Assembly: GCF_000374165.1 (NCBI RefSeq)
Contig: NZ_KB893730.1
Coordinates: 1 to 63,139 of the forward strand
Direction of reading: 5' to 3'
Origin: Parafrankia elaeagni
GTDB taxonomy: Bacteria > Actinomycetota > Actinomycetes > Frankiales > Frankiaceae
DNA: 63,139 nucleotides
Part shown: positions 41,481 through 50,796 of the stretch, one piece after another
Position numbering within the stretch: the stretch's first letter is position 1
How the letters are laid out: every line of letters starts with the position of its first letter
Position numbers and translations under genes: made by a program
Notes under the pieces: model-generated
The model's database searches: none
What the model was told of the DNA's origin: nothing
What the model saw: the letters and a program-made list of their open reading frames with translations, nothing else

Positions 41481-42464
41481 GTGACCGCTGTTACGCCCAC
41501 TGCCCAGGCGGGCCCGGTGGCCTTCGTGCTCGGTGGCGGCGGGGTGCTCGGCGCCGCGGAGGTCGGCATGCTCGGCGCGCTGCTGGACGCCGGCACCCGG
41601 CCCGACCTGGTCGTCGGGACGTCGGTCGGGGCCATCAACGGCGCGGTTGTCGCCGGTGATCCGACAGCCGCCGCGATCGGTCGGCTGACCGAGCTGTGGT
41701 CCGATCTCGGCAACTCGGAGGTGTTCGCGGGCGGGCCGGCGAAGCGCCTGGCGACGGTCGTCCAGCATGGCTGTCTGCATTCGAACGCGCCGTTGCGGCG
41801 GCTGCTGCACCAGCATCTCGCGGCCACCTTCGAGGAGCTGCCCGTCCCGTTCCAGTGTGTCGCCGCCAGCATCGAGCGTGCGGCGGCGCACTGGTTCGGG
41901 CAGGGGGCGCTCGTCGACGCGGTCCTGGCATCCTGCGCGGTGCCCGCGCTGCTCCCGCCGGTGAGGATCGACGGCGAGCACTACGTGGACGGTGGCCTGA
42001 TCGACAGCACCCCGGTGGGCCGGGCGGTGGCCCTCGGCGCGCGGACGGTGTATGTGCTGCACGTCGGCCGGATCGAACGTCCGCTCAGCCCGGGGCGCTG
42101 GCCGTGGGAGGCCGGGCTGGTCGCCTTCGAGATCGCCCGCCGCCGTGGCTTCGCCGACGCGATGGCGAGTCTGCCGGCGGGGGTCGCGGTGCACGTCCTG
42201 CCGGTGGGCAGCGAGAACGGGCCGCCGCTGCTCGGGCTGCGTTACCGGTCGGCCGCCGGGGTGCGCCGCCGGATCGAGCAGGCCCGCCAGGCCACCGCCG
42301 AGTACCTCGAACGGATCGGGACCGGTGTCCCGCCGCAGGCACCGTCCGTGTCCGCCACACCGGCCGGGCCTGCGCCTGCTGCGCCTGCTGTGCCCGCTGC
42401 GCCGTCCCGGCCATCTGTACCGCCCGCGCCGCCCGGGGTATCGGGGTCGGGTCGGGCCAGGTGA
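41481..42464 (+). CDS. Patatin-like phospholipase
   Basis: 327 residues. Oxyanion loop GGGGVLGAAEVG, nucleophile G-T-S-V-G in VVGTSVGAINGAVVAGD, and dyad Asp in HYVDGGLIDSTPVG. The tail after about 275 is Pro/Ala-rich. Likely acts on lipids in the cytosol. GTG start. Its TGA overlaps the GTG of the acyltransferase (GTGA at 42461), so the two should be made together and may form a deacylation/reacylation pair. Confidence 0.9.
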   Translation: MTAVTPTAQAGPVAFVLGGGGVLGAAEVGMLGALLDAGTRPDLVVGTSVGAINGAVVAGDPTAAAIGRLTELWSDLGNSEVFAGGPAKRLATVVQHGCLHSNAPLRRLLHQHLAATFEELPVPFQCVAASIERAAAHWFGQGALVDAVLASCAVPALLPPVRIDGEHYVDGGLIDSTPVGRAVALGARTVYVLHVGRIERPLSPGRWPWEAGLVAFEIARRRGFADAMASLPAGVAVHVLPVGSENGPPLLGLRYRSAAGVRRRIEQARQATAEYLERIGTGVPPQAPSVSATPAGPAPAAPAVPAAPSRPSVPPAPPGVSGSGRAR

Positions 42465-43495
42465 GGGTCCCGCCGCGGGCCGTCCGCCGGCTGGTCATCG
42501 ATCCGGTTTTCGTCCCGGCCGCGGTCGCGGGGACGGCGCTCGGGGCCGCGGTGGCGGTGCTGGGCCTGATCGGCGCGCCGCTGGACCGGAGGTTACGGCT
42601 CAGTCGCATCGCCGCGCTGGCCGCGACCTACCTTGCCGTCGAGGCAGTAGTGATCATTGCGGGGTTCGGGCTCTGGCTGGTCCGGCCGCTGCTGCGAATG
42701 CGGTGGGAGCGGGCCCATCTCGCGTTGCTGCGCGGCATGCTGGGGCTGGTCATGGCGGCGGCGCGCCGGCTGATGAGCTTCCGGCTGACCGTGCACGAGC
42801 CCCCGCCGGGGGTGCCGGGGTGTGTCGGCCGCCCTGTGTTGGTCGCGAGCAGGCACGCCGGTGTCGGCGACTCGTTCGTGCTGGTCGACCTCGTGCTGAA
42901 CCGCTATCAGCGAATCCCGCGGGTCGTGCTGCTGGCCAGCCTTCAGCTCGACCCGGCGATCGACATCCTGCTCGGCCGGCTCGGCGCCTGTTTCCTGCGG
43001 ACGGACGGCGCCGACGCGACGGCCGTCGCGCGGGTCAACGAACTCGCGGCCCGGCTGACCGACCGGGACGCGCTGGTCATCTTCCCCGAAGGGGCGAACT
43101 TCACCGCCAGGCGCCGCCAGCGGGTGATCACCGGGCTGCGCCGCCGCGGGCAACGCGCCCACGCCCGGATCGCAGAGGACCTCACCCACGTGCTCCCGCC
43201 GCGGCCCGCCGGGGTGCTCGCCGCGCTGGACGCCGGCACCGTCACCGGGACGGTCGTGGTTGCCCACACGGGCCTGGACAGCCTGGTCACGCCGGGTCTG
43301 GTGTGGCAGGCGCTGCCGCTGCGGGAGCCGATGGAGGTGCGCTGGTGGTGGATTCCGGCCGGCGAGCTCCCCGCGGTGGGCACGGAGCGCACGGACTGGC
43401 TGACCATGCAGTGGGCGGTGGTGGACGCCTGGATCGACGCCCACCGGCCCGCTGGCCCCGTTAGCCCCGCCGGCCCGCAACCATCCCAGGCCTGA
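42461..43495 (+). CDS. 1-acylglycerol-phosphate acyltransferase-like protein
   Basis: 344 residues. Two membrane helices at the N-terminus (FVPAAVAGTALGAAVAVLGL, then LAVEAVVIIAGFGLWLVRPL). The PlsC active site H-x4-D is in ASRHAGVGDSFVLVDL; the substrate motif is FPEGANFT. Later RLGACFLRTDGAD and WWWIPAGELP. Acts on phospholipid precursors in the membrane. The C-terminus contains short Pro/Ala repeats. Coupled to the patatin gene. Confidence 0.88.
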   Translation: MRVPPRAVRRLVIDPVFVPAAVAGTALGAAVAVLGLIGAPLDRRLRLSRIAALAATYLAVEAVVIIAGFGLWLVRPLLRMRWERAHLALLRGMLGLVMAAARRLMSFRLTVHEPPPGVPGCVGRPVLVASRHAGVGDSFVLVDLVLNRYQRIPRVVLLASLQLDPAIDILLGRLGACFLRTDGADATAVARVNELAARLTDRDALVIFPEGANFTARRRQRVITGLRRRGQRAHARIAEDLTHVLPPRPAGVLAALDAGTVTGTVVVAHTGLDSLVTPGLVWQALPLREPMEVRWWWIPAGELPAVGTERTDWLTMQWAVVDAWIDAHRPAGPVSPAGPQPSQA

Positions 43496-43512
43496 CCCGG
43501 CGCCGGCCGGAC

Positions 43513-43550
43513 GGAGGGGCTCACGAGGGCTGGAGGGGCTCACGAGGGCT
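43513..43550. repeat. Tandem 19-bp repeat at the kinase 3' end
   Basis: Two exact copies of a 19-bp unit (GGAGGGGCTCACGAGGGCT) at 43513-43531 and 43532-43550, the second overlapping the kinase stop. The first copy contains the same stop in the next unit. Confidence 0.7.
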
Positions 43551-45456
43551 GGAGGGCGAAGATGGTCCGGCGGATTTCCTCGATGGTCTGGTCGAGGGCG
43601 CTGGTGGCGGCGGTGAGGCGGGCCGCGGCGAGATCCCCGATCAGGCGGACGAGGGACTGCAGCTGCAGTCCGATCGCGAACAGCCGCTGGATGACCTGGT
43701 CGTGCAGGTCCCGGGCGATCCGGTCCCGGTCCCTGAACACCGCGAGCCGGGCGCGTTCCTGCTGGGCGCGGACGAGTTCGACGGCGAGGGCGGCGTCGTT
43801 CGCGAACGCCTGCACCAGTTCCACGTCGCCGGGTGGGCGTCGGGTGCTCTCCGCATGATTGCCCAGGATGAGAACGGCCGGCGACTGGTCCGTGATACGC
43901 ATCGGGACGATCAGTGCGGTGGCGAACGAGACGTCCGGTGCGGGCAGGACGCGGCTGCCGCGAAGGTCGAGGCAGTCGAGGAGCACCGTCCGGCTGCGGG
44001 CCAGTTCGTCGCGGATCTGGCTGCCGGCGAGCCCGATGGTCAGGCCGCGCAGCGCGTCGGGCCGGAGGGGCAGGTCGGAGGCGACGTCGGCCGCGGTGAG
44101 CACCAGGTTGCCGTGTTCGTCGGGGACGGCGATCGCGGCGAGGTCGACGGCCGCCATCTGCCGCGCCATGGCCACCACCGCGTCGAAGGCGGCGGGCATG
44201 CCGGGTGCCGTCAGCACGCCGGCGGTCATCCGGGCGCTCGCGGCGAGCCAGGCCTTGCCGCGTTCGGCCCGTTCGTACAGCCCGCGCAGCTCGTGTTCGG
44301 CCCGGTCCCGCTCGATGGCCGCGGTGAGGACGTGCGCGACAGCCTGGACGAACGTCTTCTCGTCCTCGCCGAGCTGACGCGCTGCCGGTGGCCAGACCGC
44401 CAGGAAGCCAACCGGAGACCACACGCCGCCGATCCGGGCGGTGACGATGGTCGGCTCCCCGTCCGGGATATGGCCGTCGGGCCGGACCAGCTCGCACCGC
44501 GTGCCGTCGAGGACGGAGGTGATCAGACGGATCGCCTCGGCGACCAGCGCGTCGACTCCGGAACCGGACACGGCCTGGCTGCCGAGCCGGGCCAGGCCCG
44601 CCTGCCGGTTCTCGGCCCGGCGCAGGTCGGTGATGTCGGTGAGGACGACCGCCAGCACCTCCTCGCCGTCCTGCAGACTGGGGATCACCGATACCCGCAG
44701 GGACATGACGGGCCCTCGCCCGACGGTGACATCGAGGTCGCCGGTCTGGGCGTGGTTGGTGCGCAGGGCGGTGGGCACCATCCCCCACTCACCCCCGAGG
44801 GGCCGCTGCCGCGGATCGGCCGGCGACAGCAGGTCCACCAGGTCGGAGAGCGGGGCGCCGAGACGCTGCGGGGTGCCGGCGACCCGGTCGATGACCGGGG
44901 AGGTGCGCCGCAGCCGCAGGTCGGCGCCGTAGACAGCCACGCCGACCGGCAGGTCGCCGCCGCCGACCTGGGCCGGGACCAGCTCGAGCAGGGCGGCATG
45001 CTCCCCGATCGTCTCCGTGCCGTGGCGCGACGCGCTGACGTCCAGGATCGTGCCGGTGTTGCCGACCACCGCACCCGTCTCGTCGCGGATCACCATCGCC
45101 CGGATCTGGACCCTGCGGTAGCCGCCGTCCCGGGTGCGGTAGCGGGTCTCGTGGTGGCAGTGATCAGCGCCGCCGGCCACCACCCCCATGAACAGGGCGA
45201 TCGTGTACTCCAGCTCGTCAGGGTGGACGTAGTCGAGGAAACGGGTTCCCAGGCTGGGCCCGGTCTCGAAACCGGTGAGCCTCTCCCACGCCTTGTTGAG
45301 ATAGGTCCACCGGCCCTCGGCGTCGGTCTGGAACACCACCTCGCCGAGTGTGTCGAGCAGCTGGGCGGCGTCCACCCGCCGGTCACCAGCCGGCCCCTGC
45401 TCGGGTATCTGCACAGTGTCACGCGACACCGATGTCACCGACGGCCCCCGATCCAT
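43540..45456 (-). CDS. PAS-GAF sensor protein with DHp but no ATPase domain
   Basis: 638 residues. Start at ATG 45456; the ATG at 45510 lies inside the neighbouring terminator and is less likely. PAS 1 has LGEVVFQTDAEGRWTYLNKA, PAS 2 follows at about 150, GAF domains at 275 and 410 (LDGTRCELVRP, LVLTAADVASDLPLRPD). The last 60 residues carry a HisKA_3 helix RDRIARDLHDQVIQRLFAIG with a His-Asp motif and end IEEIRRTIFALQPS, so the protein stops just before a HATPase_c domain. Either a natural kinase fragment that pairs with another kinase or a loss event. Confidence 0.85.
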   Translation of the reverse strand: MDRGPSVTSVSRDTVQIPEQGPAGDRRVDAAQLLDTLGEVVFQTDAEGRWTYLNKAWERLTGFETGPSLGTRFLDYVHPDELEYTIALFMGVVAGGADHCHHETRYRTRDGGYRRVQIRAMVIRDETGAVVGNTGTILDVSASRHGTETIGEHAALLELVPAQVGGGDLPVGVAVYGADLRLRRTSPVIDRVAGTPQRLGAPLSDLVDLLSPADPRQRPLGGEWGMVPTALRTNHAQTGDLDVTVGRGPVMSLRVSVIPSLQDGEEVLAVVLTDITDLRRAENRQAGLARLGSQAVSGSGVDALVAEAIRLITSVLDGTRCELVRPDGHIPDGEPTIVTARIGGVWSPVGFLAVWPPAARQLGEDEKTFVQAVAHVLTAAIERDRAEHELRGLYERAERGKAWLAASARMTAGVLTAPGMPAAFDAVVAMARQMAAVDLAAIAVPDEHGNLVLTAADVASDLPLRPDALRGLTIGLAGSQIRDELARSRTVLLDCLDLRGSRVLPAPDVSFATALIVPMRITDQSPAVLILGNHAESTRRPPGDVELVQAFANDAALAVELVRAQQERARLAVFRDRDRIARDLHDQVIQRLFAIGLQLQSLVRLIGDLAAARLTAATSALDQTIEEIRRTIFALQPS

Positions 45457-45471
45457 CGTGAGAGTGGACCG

Positions 45472-45513
45472 CTGGTGCCGGTGGCCCGCGGGTGAGCCGG
45501 CCACCGGCACCAG
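45472..45513. terminator. Hairpin terminator of the DUF5995 gene
   Basis: Perfect 15-bp arms (45472-45486 and 45499-45513, CTGGTGCCGGTGGCC) with a 12-base loop, 13 bp after the DUF5995 stop. It overlaps the annotated upstream extension of the kinase gene, so the kinase probably starts at 45456. Confidence 0.65.
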
Positions 45514-45525
45514 TCGGTCACGGCA

Positions 45526-46467
45526 TCAGGAACGTGCCATGCAGTAGGCGTCCCTGTCCTGGCCCGGCGGAAGAAGGCCGGGTACGGAGTACACCGTCCG
45601 CAGGGTGTTCGCGGTGACCGCGGCCGCCGTCTCGATCTCCTTCTCGACGCGGGCGCGTGCCTCGGCGGTGGGAGCGTTCACCAGGCGCTCGGCGTTGCGC
45701 CAGGCAGTCTCCCGCCAGGTCACCAGCAGCTGCATGAGCACGGTGTACGACAGGCCCAGCGGGGTCGCGATGTTGTCGATCGAGGGGTCGAACCGGTCGG
45801 CCGCCTCCCGCAGCAGCGGATCGACGACCTGGTTGAGCATGACGTTGACCTTGTCGTGGTCGGGCTTGCGGCTGCGGCCGTCCGCCGAGACCAGCCCCAG
45901 CGAGGCCAGCACGAACGGCAGATCCCGGTTCACGTGCGCGTTCATGCCCAGCAGGATGTTTCCGGCGCCGGTGAGGCGGCGGCCCGCTGCCGCGTCGAAC
46001 GCGATCCGCCACGCCGCGGGAACCTCGGCGCCGTCGCCGGCCCGCCAGCTGTCGTGGGCGTGGAAGTAGTACGCGGCGAACACGGCGTCTTCGGTGTTGA
46101 CGTGGGAGACGTCCTGGAAGAAACCAGGCTGCGCCGCCACCCGCCGGTATTCCTCGGTGGTGCGCAGGTAGGTCAGCGCGAACACCGCGTTGTGGTCACA
46201 GCTCGCCGCCAGTGGGTCGTAGCGGTCCTGCATGCGCGCGATCGTCGCGTCGACGCACCCGGGGTCGCCGTCGATGCACTCCTGCACGTCGGCCGGGGCA
46301 TACGCGGTGGGAAGCGGCGGCAGCAGGCCCGACCAGCCGATGAACAGGGGCGTTGCCGCCGAGGCGGGGACGGCCGTCCAGAAGGCGAGCCCTACCGCCA
46401 GTGTTCCTGAGACCAATGAAATGAATGCACCGGCGATCCGACTCCATCCAGCAGGCGAGAACGTCAT
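45526..46467 (-). CDS. DUF5995 family secreted protein
   Basis: 313 residues. A signal peptide with a hydrophobic core AFISLVSGTLAVGLAFWTAV and cleavage near ASA-AT. The body is helical: EYRRVAAQPGFFQDVSHVNT, DAVFAAYYFHAHDSWRAGDG, LLGMNAHVNRDLPFVLASLG. His/Asp residues lie in helices as in DUF5995. Function unknown. Four Cys may form disulfides. No operon partner. Confidence 0.85.
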   Translation of the reverse strand: MTFSPAGWSRIAGAFISLVSGTLAVGLAFWTAVPASAATPLFIGWSGLLPPLPTAYAPADVQECIDGDPGCVDATIARMQDRYDPLAASCDHNAVFALTYLRTTEEYRRVAAQPGFFQDVSHVNTEDAVFAAYYFHAHDSWRAGDGAEVPAAWRIAFDAAAGRRLTGAGNILLGMNAHVNRDLPFVLASLGLVSADGRSRKPDHDKVNVMLNQVVDPLLREAADRFDPSIDNIATPLGLSYTVLMQLLVTWRETAWRNAERLVNAPTAEARARVEKEIETAAAVTANTLRTVYSVPGLLPPGQDRDAYCMARS

Positions 46468-46601
46468 GGTTCCGCATCATAGGGCCGTCATCGGACGAAA
46501 ACTTCTCGCGCTATCATTAGATGAAACTAGAATCGAATACCTTTTAGGCCTTTCGTGCTCGCGCCAGATCTCCGGAACGGCGCATCAGGTCGCCGGAGGT
46601 G

Positions 46602-48077
46602 CTACAGGGGGATGTTGCCGTGGTCGCCCCGGCGGGCGGGTGCGCCGGCGAGGGCTTCGGCGAGGTGGCGGCGGGTGTGCGCCGTGTCGATGACGGCGTC
46701 GATGACGCCGAGGGCAAGCCCGCGGTCGACGCCGCCCGCGGAGCGGGTGTGCTCCTCGGCGAGCTCGGCGAGCACCTTCGGCCGTTCCTCCTCCGACGCG
46801 GCGGCCAGGGTGCGCCGGTGCAGGATGCCAACCGCGGCCTCGGCCCCCATGACGGCGATCTCGGCTTCCGGCCAGGCGAGGACGGCGGTCGCGCCGAGCG
46901 AGCGGGAGTTCATCGCGATGTACGCCCCGCCGAACGACTTGCGGGTGACCAGCGTGACCCGGGGCACGGTCGCCTCGGCGAACGCATAGAGCAGTTTGGC
47001 GCCGCGGCGGACCACGCCGTCCCATTCCTGCCGAACACCGGGCAGATAACCGGGGACGTCCACGAGCACCACGAGCGGAACGCCGAAGGAATCGCACATC
47101 CGGACGAATCGGGAGATCTTCTCCGCGCTGAGCGAGTCCAGGCAGCCGCCCTTGCGGATCGGATTGTTCGCGATGACTCCGACGGGCTGGCCGTAGAGGC
47201 GGCCGAGGCCGACGACCGCGTTCGCGGCCCATTTCGGCTGGAGTTCCTCGAACGGGTGCGGGCCGTCGTCGAGGATGCGCAGGATCAGCGGCCGGACGTC
47301 GTAGGCCCGGCGGGGCCGTTCCGGCAGCAGCGCGCCCGGGTCGGGCCGCAGGTGCTCGTCCGCGTCCAGCCTGGCGGTGAGGCCGGGATCGAGGACGAAC
47401 GGGCCCGCCCCGGCAAGGAGGCCGGTGATGCGTCGCGCCCGCGCGAACGCGTCGCTCTCCGAGGACGCCTGCACGTGGACGACGCCGGACCGGCGGCCGT
47501 GGGCGTCGGCCCCGCCGAGGCCCTCCATGTCGATCTGCTCACCGGTCACGCTGCGGACGACGTCCGGGCCGGTCACGAAGATGCGGCCGGCCGGCGCCAT
47601 GATGACGACGTCGGTCAGCGCCGGTCCGTAGGCGGCGCCGCCGGCGGCCGGCCCCAGGACCACCGAGATCTGCGGGATCTTCCCCGATGCGTGGATCATG
47701 GCGGAGAAGATGCGGCCGATGCCGTCGAGGGACTGCACACCCTCGCCGAGGCTCGCCCCGCCGGAATGCCACAGGCCGATGACGGGGTGCCCGCTGCGCA
47801 CCGCCTCCTCGATGGCGGCGGCGATCCGGGCGGCACCCTCGGCGCCTAGGGCGCCGCCCATGCGGGTGCCGTCCGTGCAGAAGGCGACGGCGATGTCACC
47901 GTCGATCCGGCCCCGGCCGGCGAGCACGCGGCTGCTCGCCGCCGCGGCGCCGGCGCCGGGGAACGGGACGAACGAGCCGGGGTCGAACAACTGGGTGAGC
48001 CTGTGGTGGGGCCCGCGCCGGTCGTCCTGTTCCGGAATGACCACCCGGAGCCGATCGCCGCTTGCTACCTCCGTCAT
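46602..48077 (-). CDS. Acyl-CoA carboxylase beta (carboxyltransferase) subunit
   Basis: 491 residues. Carboxyltransferase motifs: FCTDGTRMGGALGAEGAARI, LWHSGGASLGEGVQSLDGIG, VLGPAAGGAAYGPALTD, then FVRMCDSFGVPLVVLVDVPG and KSFGGAYIAMNSRSLGA. The protein would use carboxylated biotin to carboxylate acetyl- or propionyl-CoA. No alpha subunit is nearby. ATG 48077 has AAGGGA five bases upstream. It faces the YtrA-type regulator across a palindromic operator. Confidence 0.92.
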   Translation of the reverse strand: MTEVASGDRLRVVIPEQDDRRGPHHRLTQLFDPGSFVPFPGAGAAAASSRVLAGRGRIDGDIAVAFCTDGTRMGGALGAEGAARIAAAIEEAVRSGHPVIGLWHSGGASLGEGVQSLDGIGRIFSAMIHASGKIPQISVVLGPAAGGAAYGPALTDVVIMAPAGRIFVTGPDVVRSVTGEQIDMEGLGGADAHGRRSGVVHVQASSESDAFARARRITGLLAGAGPFVLDPGLTARLDADEHLRPDPGALLPERPRRAYDVRPLILRILDDGPHPFEELQPKWAANAVVGLGRLYGQPVGVIANNPIRKGGCLDSLSAEKISRFVRMCDSFGVPLVVLVDVPGYLPGVRQEWDGVVRRGAKLLYAFAEATVPRVTLVTRKSFGGAYIAMNSRSLGATAVLAWPEAEIAVMGAEAAVGILHRRTLAAASEEERPKVLAELAEEHTRSAGGVDRGLALGVIDAVIDTAHTRRHLAEALAGAPARRGDHGNIPL

Positions 48078-48297
48078 GTGATCCCTTCCCAGCTTCGGCG
48101 GCCGTCGGAGGGGACACCTCCGCGGCACCGGCGGAAGACGCCCGCCGCCCGTTCGGCCCGCTCGGCCCGGTGGGCCCACCGGGCTCCATCACGTCCAACT
48201 GGTCCGATGATGACGAGAGGTGCTTACGGATCTCTGTAGCGGCGCTCAAGTCCCGGTGAACACTGCCGGTCACAGCAGTCGCCTGACGATCTATGGT

Positions 48298-48331
48298 TCA
48301 CTGGTACATTAGTTGAGTAACTAACCAGTGA
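48298..48331. promoter_or_regulatory. Palindromic operator between carboxylase and YtrA genes
   Basis: TCACTGGT at 48298-48305 and ACCAGTGA at 48324-48331 form a perfect 8-bp pair 18 bp apart; inside, TTAGTT (48309-48314) and AACTAA (48319-48324) form a second pair. It is 31 bp ahead of the GntR start. The layout is a good candidate for the site bound by the YtrA-type regulator. Confidence 0.7.
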
Positions 48332-48361
48332 TCGGCGCCGGGACCGGCGCAGGGGGTGGCT

Positions 48362-48739
48362 GTGCTGGATGACGGAACGCCGCTGTTCGCCCAGATCGCT
48401 GGGCAGCTGGCGGACGAGATCGCCGACGGCTCGCTGGCGGAGGGCGAACGCGCCCCGTCCACCAACGAGCTGGCGGCGTACCACCGGATCAACCCGGCCA
48501 CCGCGGCGAAGGGCCTCAACGTGCTGATTGACGACGGACTGCTGGAGAAGCGCCGGGGTGTGGGCATGTTCGTGGCGGCCGGCGCCCGCGACCGCCTGCT
48601 CGCCGACCGGCGCAGGTACTTCGCCGAGCGCTACGTGCAGCCCCTGGTCGCCGAGGCACAGCGGCTCGGGATCGATGCCGACGCGCTGGTGGAGCTGGTC
48701 CGCGAGGCCGGCCGGGTTCAGGAGGCGGGAGCACTGTGA
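48362..48739 (+). CDS. YtrA-type GntR regulator
   Basis: 125 residues from a GTG five bases after AGGGG (an earlier GTG at 48356 is possible). HTH at 5-75: LFAQIAGQLADEIADGSLAE, GERAPSTNELAAYHRINPAT, AAKGLNVLIDDGLLEKRRGV. After the HTH comes a short helix pair, as in YtrA proteins that control ABC operons. Its stop overlaps the start of the ABC ATPase (GTGA at 48736). Confidence 0.9.
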   Translation: MLDDGTPLFAQIAGQLADEIADGSLAEGERAPSTNELAAYHRINPATAAKGLNVLIDDGLLEKRRGVGMFVAAGARDRLLADRRRYFAERYVQPLVAEAQRLGIDADALVELVREAGRVQEAGAL

Positions 48740-49728
48740 CGGCGTCCGTCCCGACTGGCGGTGCCGCGGCCCAGGCCGGCCCGGCGGCTGAGCCGGCCTC
48801 CGGCGTGGCTCCTGGCCCGGTGCCTGTCTTGGTGCCTGTCTCGGCCACCGGCCTGACCCGCCGGTACCGCGGTCACCTCGCCCTCGACGATGTGACGATC
48901 GACTTCGGTGGGCCGTCCATCATCGGGTTGCTGGGGCGTAACGGTGCCGGGAAGACGACGTTGCTGAGGCTCGTCGCCGCCCAGGAACTGCCGTCGCAGG
49001 GGCAGGTCCTGGTGTTCGGCTCCAGCCCGGTGGAGAACGACGCGGTGTTGCGGCGCATGGTGTTCGTGCGTGAGGACCAGGTGTTTCCCGATTTCAAGGT
49101 CCGTCATGCGCTGAAGGCGGCGTCCTGGTTCTATCCGAACTGGAGTGATGCGGCCGCCGCGGCGCTGGTCGAGGAGTTCGAGCTGCCGACCGGGCGGGCG
49201 GTGAAGAAGCTCTCCCGCGGAATGCGATCGGCACTGAGCATCGTGATCGGCCTGGCGGCCCGGGCGGAGGTGACGCTGTTCGACGAGCCGTACGCCGGGC
49301 TGGACGCCGTCGCGCGCCAGCTGTTCTACGACCGGCTGCTGACCGAGTACGCCGAGCATCCCCGGACGATCGTGCTCTCCACCCACCTGGTCGACGAGGT
49401 CGCCGGCCTGCTGGAACGGGTGGTGATGATCGACGGTGGCCGGGTGGTCCTCGACGCGCCCGCCGACGATCTGCGCGGTGCGTTCACCGCCGTGAGCGGC
49501 CCGGCCGCCGCGGTGGAGACCCTCGTCGAGGGACGTCGCGTCTGGGGCCGCCGCCGGGTCGCCGCCCGGGAGTCGGTCGTGGTCGGCCCGCTGGACGGCA
49601 TCGACCGGCTGCGCGCACGGGACCTGAACCTGCGCCTGGAAACCCTGTCGCTGCAGCAGGTGATGGTGCACACCTCGGGCCGCTCGGACGGCGGCCCGGC
49701 GGGGTCGCCGGAGAGGACAAGCGCGTGA
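48736..49728 (+). CDS. ABC transporter ATP-binding protein (YtrB-like)
   Basis: 330 residues. After 35 Pro/Ala-rich residues: Walker A GRNGAGKTTLL, signature LSRGM, Walker B VTLFDEPYAGLD, and a switch His in STHLVDEV. It is the partner of the 228-residue permease that follows. YtrA-controlled transporters often serve cell-wall-antibiotic stress; the real cargo is unknown. GTG start and four-base overlap on both sides (48736, 49725). Confidence 0.9.
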   Translation: MTASVPTGGAAAQAGPAAEPASGVAPGPVPVLVPVSATGLTRRYRGHLALDDVTIDFGGPSIIGLLGRNGAGKTTLLRLVAAQELPSQGQVLVFGSSPVENDAVLRRMVFVREDQVFPDFKVRHALKAASWFYPNWSDAAAAALVEEFELPTGRAVKKLSRGMRSALSIVIGLAARAEVTLFDEPYAGLDAVARQLFYDRLLTEYAEHPRTIVLSTHLVDEVAGLLERVVMIDGGRVVLDAPADDLRGAFTAVSGPAAAVETLVEGRRVWGRRRVAARESVVVGPLDGIDRLRARDLNLRLETLSLQQVMVHTSGRSDGGPAGSPERTSA

Positions 49729-50411
49729 CCAGCTGGAGCACCATCGTCAGGGTTGCCCGCTACCATTTGATCCAGCGTCCCATCTACCTGTCGCTGCCCT
49801 GGGCGCTGACCATCTTCAGCCTGGTCATCAACCTGGTGATCGCGTCCCAGACGCCCACCAGCAACACCGGCGGGCTGCTCACGATGTACTCGTGGATGTT
49901 CGTCGGCGGCCTGCTGAGCACCACCCGCTCGTTCCCGTTCGGGCTCACGCTCGGCATCAGCCGGCGCTCGTACTACCTGGGGACCACGGCACTCGCGGTC
50001 ATTCTCGCCGCTGGCAACGGGGCCGTGCTCACCGCGCTGCACGCGCTGGAGGGGACCACCGACGGATGGGGCGTCGGCCTGCACTTCTTCCGGGTGCCCT
50101 ACATTCTCGACGGCCCCTGGTATCTCACCTGGCTGACGTCGTTCGTGGGCATCGGGCTGCTGTTCGTGTACGGCATGTGGTTCGGCATCGTGTACCGGCG
50201 CTGGAATCTCACCGGGCTGGTCGCCTTCCTCGCCGGCCAGATGACGCTGGCGCTCGCCGTCATCCTCGCCGTGACCTGGACCGATGCCTGGGCGGCCACG
50301 GGCCGTTTCTTCACTGACCTGAGCGCGACCGGGCTCACCGGGATCCTCGCCGTGCTCACCGCGGCGCTGTTCGCCGGCGGGTTCACCACGATCCGCCGCG
50401 CCACCGTCTGA
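49725..50411 (+). CDS. ABC transporter permease
   Basis: 228 residues with six membrane helices: LPWALTIFSLVINLVIASQ, SWMFVGGLLSTTRSFPFGLT, TALAVILAAGNGAVLTALHA, LTSFVGIGLLFVYGMWFGIV, GLVAFLAGQMTLALAVILAV and GILAVLTAALFAGGFTTI. The sequence fits membrane partners of YtrB-like ATPases. Its stop lies ten bases from that of the convergent CrcB gene. Confidence 0.85.
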   Translation: MTSWSTIVRVARYHLIQRPIYLSLPWALTIFSLVINLVIASQTPTSNTGGLLTMYSWMFVGGLLSTTRSFPFGLTLGISRRSYYLGTTALAVILAAGNGAVLTALHALEGTTDGWGVGLHFFRVPYILDGPWYLTWLTSFVGIGLLFVYGMWFGIVYRRWNLTGLVAFLAGQMTLALAVILAVTWTDAWAATGRFFTDLSATGLTGILAVLTAALFAGGFTTIRRATV

Positions 50412-50421
50412 CCGGAGGGCG

Positions 50422-50796
50422 TCAGCCCCACCACAGTTCGGCGATCCCGACGCCCGCGGCGGCAGCGGCGAACGTGGCGAGCACACTGCCCGCGACGTTC
50501 GCGGCGGCCAGCAGCAGGGCACCCTCCTCGACGAGCAGCAGGGTCTCGTAGGAGAAAGTGGAGTAGGTGCTCAGAGCGCCGCACAGCCCCGGCCCCAGCA
50601 GCAGCGTGAGGCTGTCCGAGGCGGCCCCGGCGGCGACGGCGCCGGTCACCACGCCCAGAACCAGGCTGGCGACGACGTTCACGGCGAACGTCCCCCAGGG
50701 GAAGCGGCTGGAGTGCCGGGCCTGCACGGCCCGGTCGGTCAGGTAGCGCAGCGGCGCGCCGACCGCGGCGCCGGCGATCACCAGCAGCCAGGTCAC
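50422..50796 (-). CDS. crcB: Fluoride channel CrcB (first type)
   Basis: 124 residues. Four helices and family motifs [32 protein letters not shown]. The pattern is CrcB/Fluc. Fluc channels are dimers that export fluoride. The second gene at 50793 is a divergent paralogue, so a heterodimer is likely, as in other Gram-positives. GTG start with GAGGAGG in the end of the upstream gene; GTGA overlap at 50793-50796. Confidence 0.9.
   Translation of the reverse strand: MTWLLVIAGAAVGAPLRYLTDRAVQARHSSRFPWGTFAVNVVASLVLGVVTGAVAAGAASDSLTLLLGPGLCGALSTYSTFSYETLLLVEEGALLLAAANVAGSVLATFAAAAAGVGIAELWWG

Noticed and set aside
41696-42460. Open frame that extends the PlsC gene to 599 codons
   Set aside because: It reads the patatin gene in another frame; a GTG with stop/start overlap at 42461 is a better start.
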